From the NCBI RefSeq assembly GCF_900112585.1, contig NZ_FOLY01000007.1:103423-167422 (forward strand): DNA of 64,000 bases, in the 5' to 3' direction. Each line of letters starts with the position of its first letter. Position 1 is the first letter of the stretch. The translations under genes and the position numbers were made by a program. This DNA is from Kushneria avicenniae (GTDB lineage Bacteria; Pseudomonadota; Gammaproteobacteria; Pseudomonadales; Halomonadaceae). Under the pieces are notes generated by a model that saw only the letters and a list, made by a program, of their open reading frames with translations, ran no database searches and was not told where the DNA came from. Below, piece by piece: positions 62,904 through 64,000 of the stretch.

Positions 62904-63929
62904 CTAAATTGGTACTGATATACTTTCTCGGGCAATACAAAAACCATCTTTTATTATGTAGCATTCGACATAGTGCTCGCCTGAAAAATCGCTTCTCTCC
63001 TCTTGATATCTTCCTCCTTTAGTAATCTGCCCTCGAATCATATCTTTTCTCTCAGCTTCTGGACCTATATTTTTAACTTTCCAGTAGATATCAAAAGGCT
63101 CAGGAATATGGTCTGTTCTTTGCACGAAGAATTTCAAGTCTCTTTCTTTTGAAACTCGACTGGTTAACTTCGACAACAGAGCCAACATTCTATTGTCTTT
63201 TCCAATATTGGCATCGAGCTCAATTCCATATTGTATATTCAATGGGAACATATCTTCTATGCTTTGCTCAGTATCTCGATAGTCTCTAGCTGATTCTTCA
63301 ACTTTTGTAACCACCTTTTTGACAGGGAATTTCTTGCCAAAGATTTCACGCCATTTTTTATCAGCTTGGTTTTCATCATCAAGTGCTTCCCTACACTTTC
63401 TGAGTGCCTTTTTCGCTTTAGGTATAAACTTCCCACCTTTATATACTTCTGACCCACTACCAGGAGCTCGCCAGAATTCTTTTTCGGCTGGCTGATCGAC
63501 CAGATAGGCAAAAAAATCTTTCACTAAATATTTGTAGCTGGCATAACCAGATTCATCGTACTCACGATTACTTTGAAAGAATCTGTATGCCAGCGTATCT
63601 ATCAACATACCGCTTAGTGGTACGCCATGCGTATCCTTCCAAGACCGCACCATTTTTGCTAGATTTTTAAGATTTCTATTTCTTTCTTGATTTAAGATAT
63701 TGACTGCTTTTTTTTCAGCGATTGGGTTACATACTTCCCAAGAACCGCCATCATTAGAATCTGGATATCTAAACCTGCCGTCATCTAGCCGAAATGCTGG
63801 CACCACCTCTACTATATATTTGCTTAACCTTACTGAAACTATTTGCCCGTCAACCCTGATTACAGTATTCGGATAGCTAATCTTTAAAGCATTTTTGACT
63901 CTAGGTGTATGGTCCCGGAGTGTAGTGGT
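62904..63929 (-). pseudogene. CD-NTase (CBASS-type nucleotidyltransferase), N-terminus lost
   Basis: The frame reads from 63929 to 62904 without an obvious start. The preserved part begins near RDHTPRVKNALKISYPN, then VRVDGQIVSV, VEVVPAFRLDDGRF (third catalytic acid region), the nucleotidyltransferase helices, and the C-terminal sensor domain FDIYWKVKNIGPEAERKDMIRGQI...HYVECYIIKDGFCIARESISV, the AGS-C type seen in SMODS/CD-NTase proteins. The GS and DxD motifs that should precede are missing; a stop and an IS481-like sequence take their place. The region is strongly A+T-rich. It is probably inactive as it stands. Confidence 0.75.
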
Positions 63930-64000
63930 TTATGGTATGACTCACTAACGGAGGAGGATCCATGGCTCAGATACTTCACCAACGCGCCACGACCACGCAC
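63905..64000 (+). mobile_element. Left end of an IS481-family element, running off the window
   Basis: From about 63905-63925 the sequence leaves the CD-NTase frame. After GGAGGAGGATCC an ATG at 63962 starts MAQILHQRATTTH, the usual N-terminus of an IS481-family transposase. The exact terminal repeat cannot be fixed because the other end is outside the window; TGT at 63906 and 63921 are candidates. Confidence 0.6.
63962..64000 (+). CDS. IS481-family transposase, 5' fragment
   Basis: Thirteen codons (MAQILHQRATTTH) remain before the window ends, preceded by GGAGGAGG. IS481 transposases often start this way, ahead of an HTH domain and a DDE core that would lie beyond the edge. The call rests on the short N-terminus and the ribosome-binding site, so it is tentative. 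Confidence 0.6.
   Translation, partial: MAQILHQRATTTH

Overview
The window looks like a chromosomal segment of a halophilic, G+C-rich gammaproteobacterium of the Halomonadaceae type (Halomonas, Kushneria or Chromohalobacter relatives). The support is a BetT-type choline transporter, a Halomonas-style GH13 alpha-glucosidase with its ABC importer, NtrB/NtrC/GlnA, TypA, LigB, SbmA and strong RNase-free intrinsic terminators. This is inference from gene content; no rRNA or other species marker is present, and I saw no tRNA gene.

Layout. 1-10010: a complete type I-C CRISPR-Cas locus on the minus strand (cas3-cas5c-cas8c-cas7-cas4-cas1-cas2) flanked by two arrays. Array 1 (33-nt repeat) follows cas2; array 2 (32-nt repeat) lies beyond cas3. 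A HigBA toxin-antitoxin pair sits between cas3 and array 2. An internal ribosome-binding site and GTG inside cas8c predict the small subunit Cas11c. 10011-17025: OmpW-like protein, YciH, YbaY-like lipoprotein, sirtuin, NERD-like membrane protein, an MFS transporter and BetT. 17245-27738: an alpha-glucoside (trehalose/maltose type) regulon: LacI regulator, alpha-glucosidase, two paralogous binding proteins, two permeases, ATPase and a divergent LamB-type porin, with a perfect LacI-family operator between the divergent genes. 27814-29590: an A+T-rich two-gene cassette, HipA-like kinase plus HIRAN-domain protein.

29608-39130: dGTPase, oxaloacetate decarboxylase-like enzyme, then the nitrogen cluster ntrC-ntrB-(DUF4124)-glnA with an NtrC site and a sigma-54 promoter, followed by typA. 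39435-52036: small membrane protein, LigB with a signal peptide, small unknown protein, 1-Cys peroxiredoxin, WrbA, an RND efflux pair, a 2OG-Fe dioxygenase, PdxA and a GlpD-like dehydrogenase. 52144-58906: Fur box and TonB receptor, a transporter/amidohydrolase cassette divergent from a GntR regulator, and SbmA with a structured leader. 59001-62803: UspA, hydroxyacid dehydrogenase, sugar O-acetyltransferase and a Bcr/CflA efflux gene preceded by four degenerate 16-bp tandem repeats. 62904-64000: an A+T-rich CD-NTase gene (CBASS-type second-messenger synthase) that has lost its N-terminal part next to the start of an IS481-family element that runs off the window.

The most unusual points are the predicted cas11c, two arrays with different repeats but homologous leaders of equal length, the TA module six bases from the trailer end of array 2, the HipA-like/HIRAN cassette, and the broken CD-NTase at the right edge. 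All functions are read from sequence motifs remembered for the families; no database search was run.
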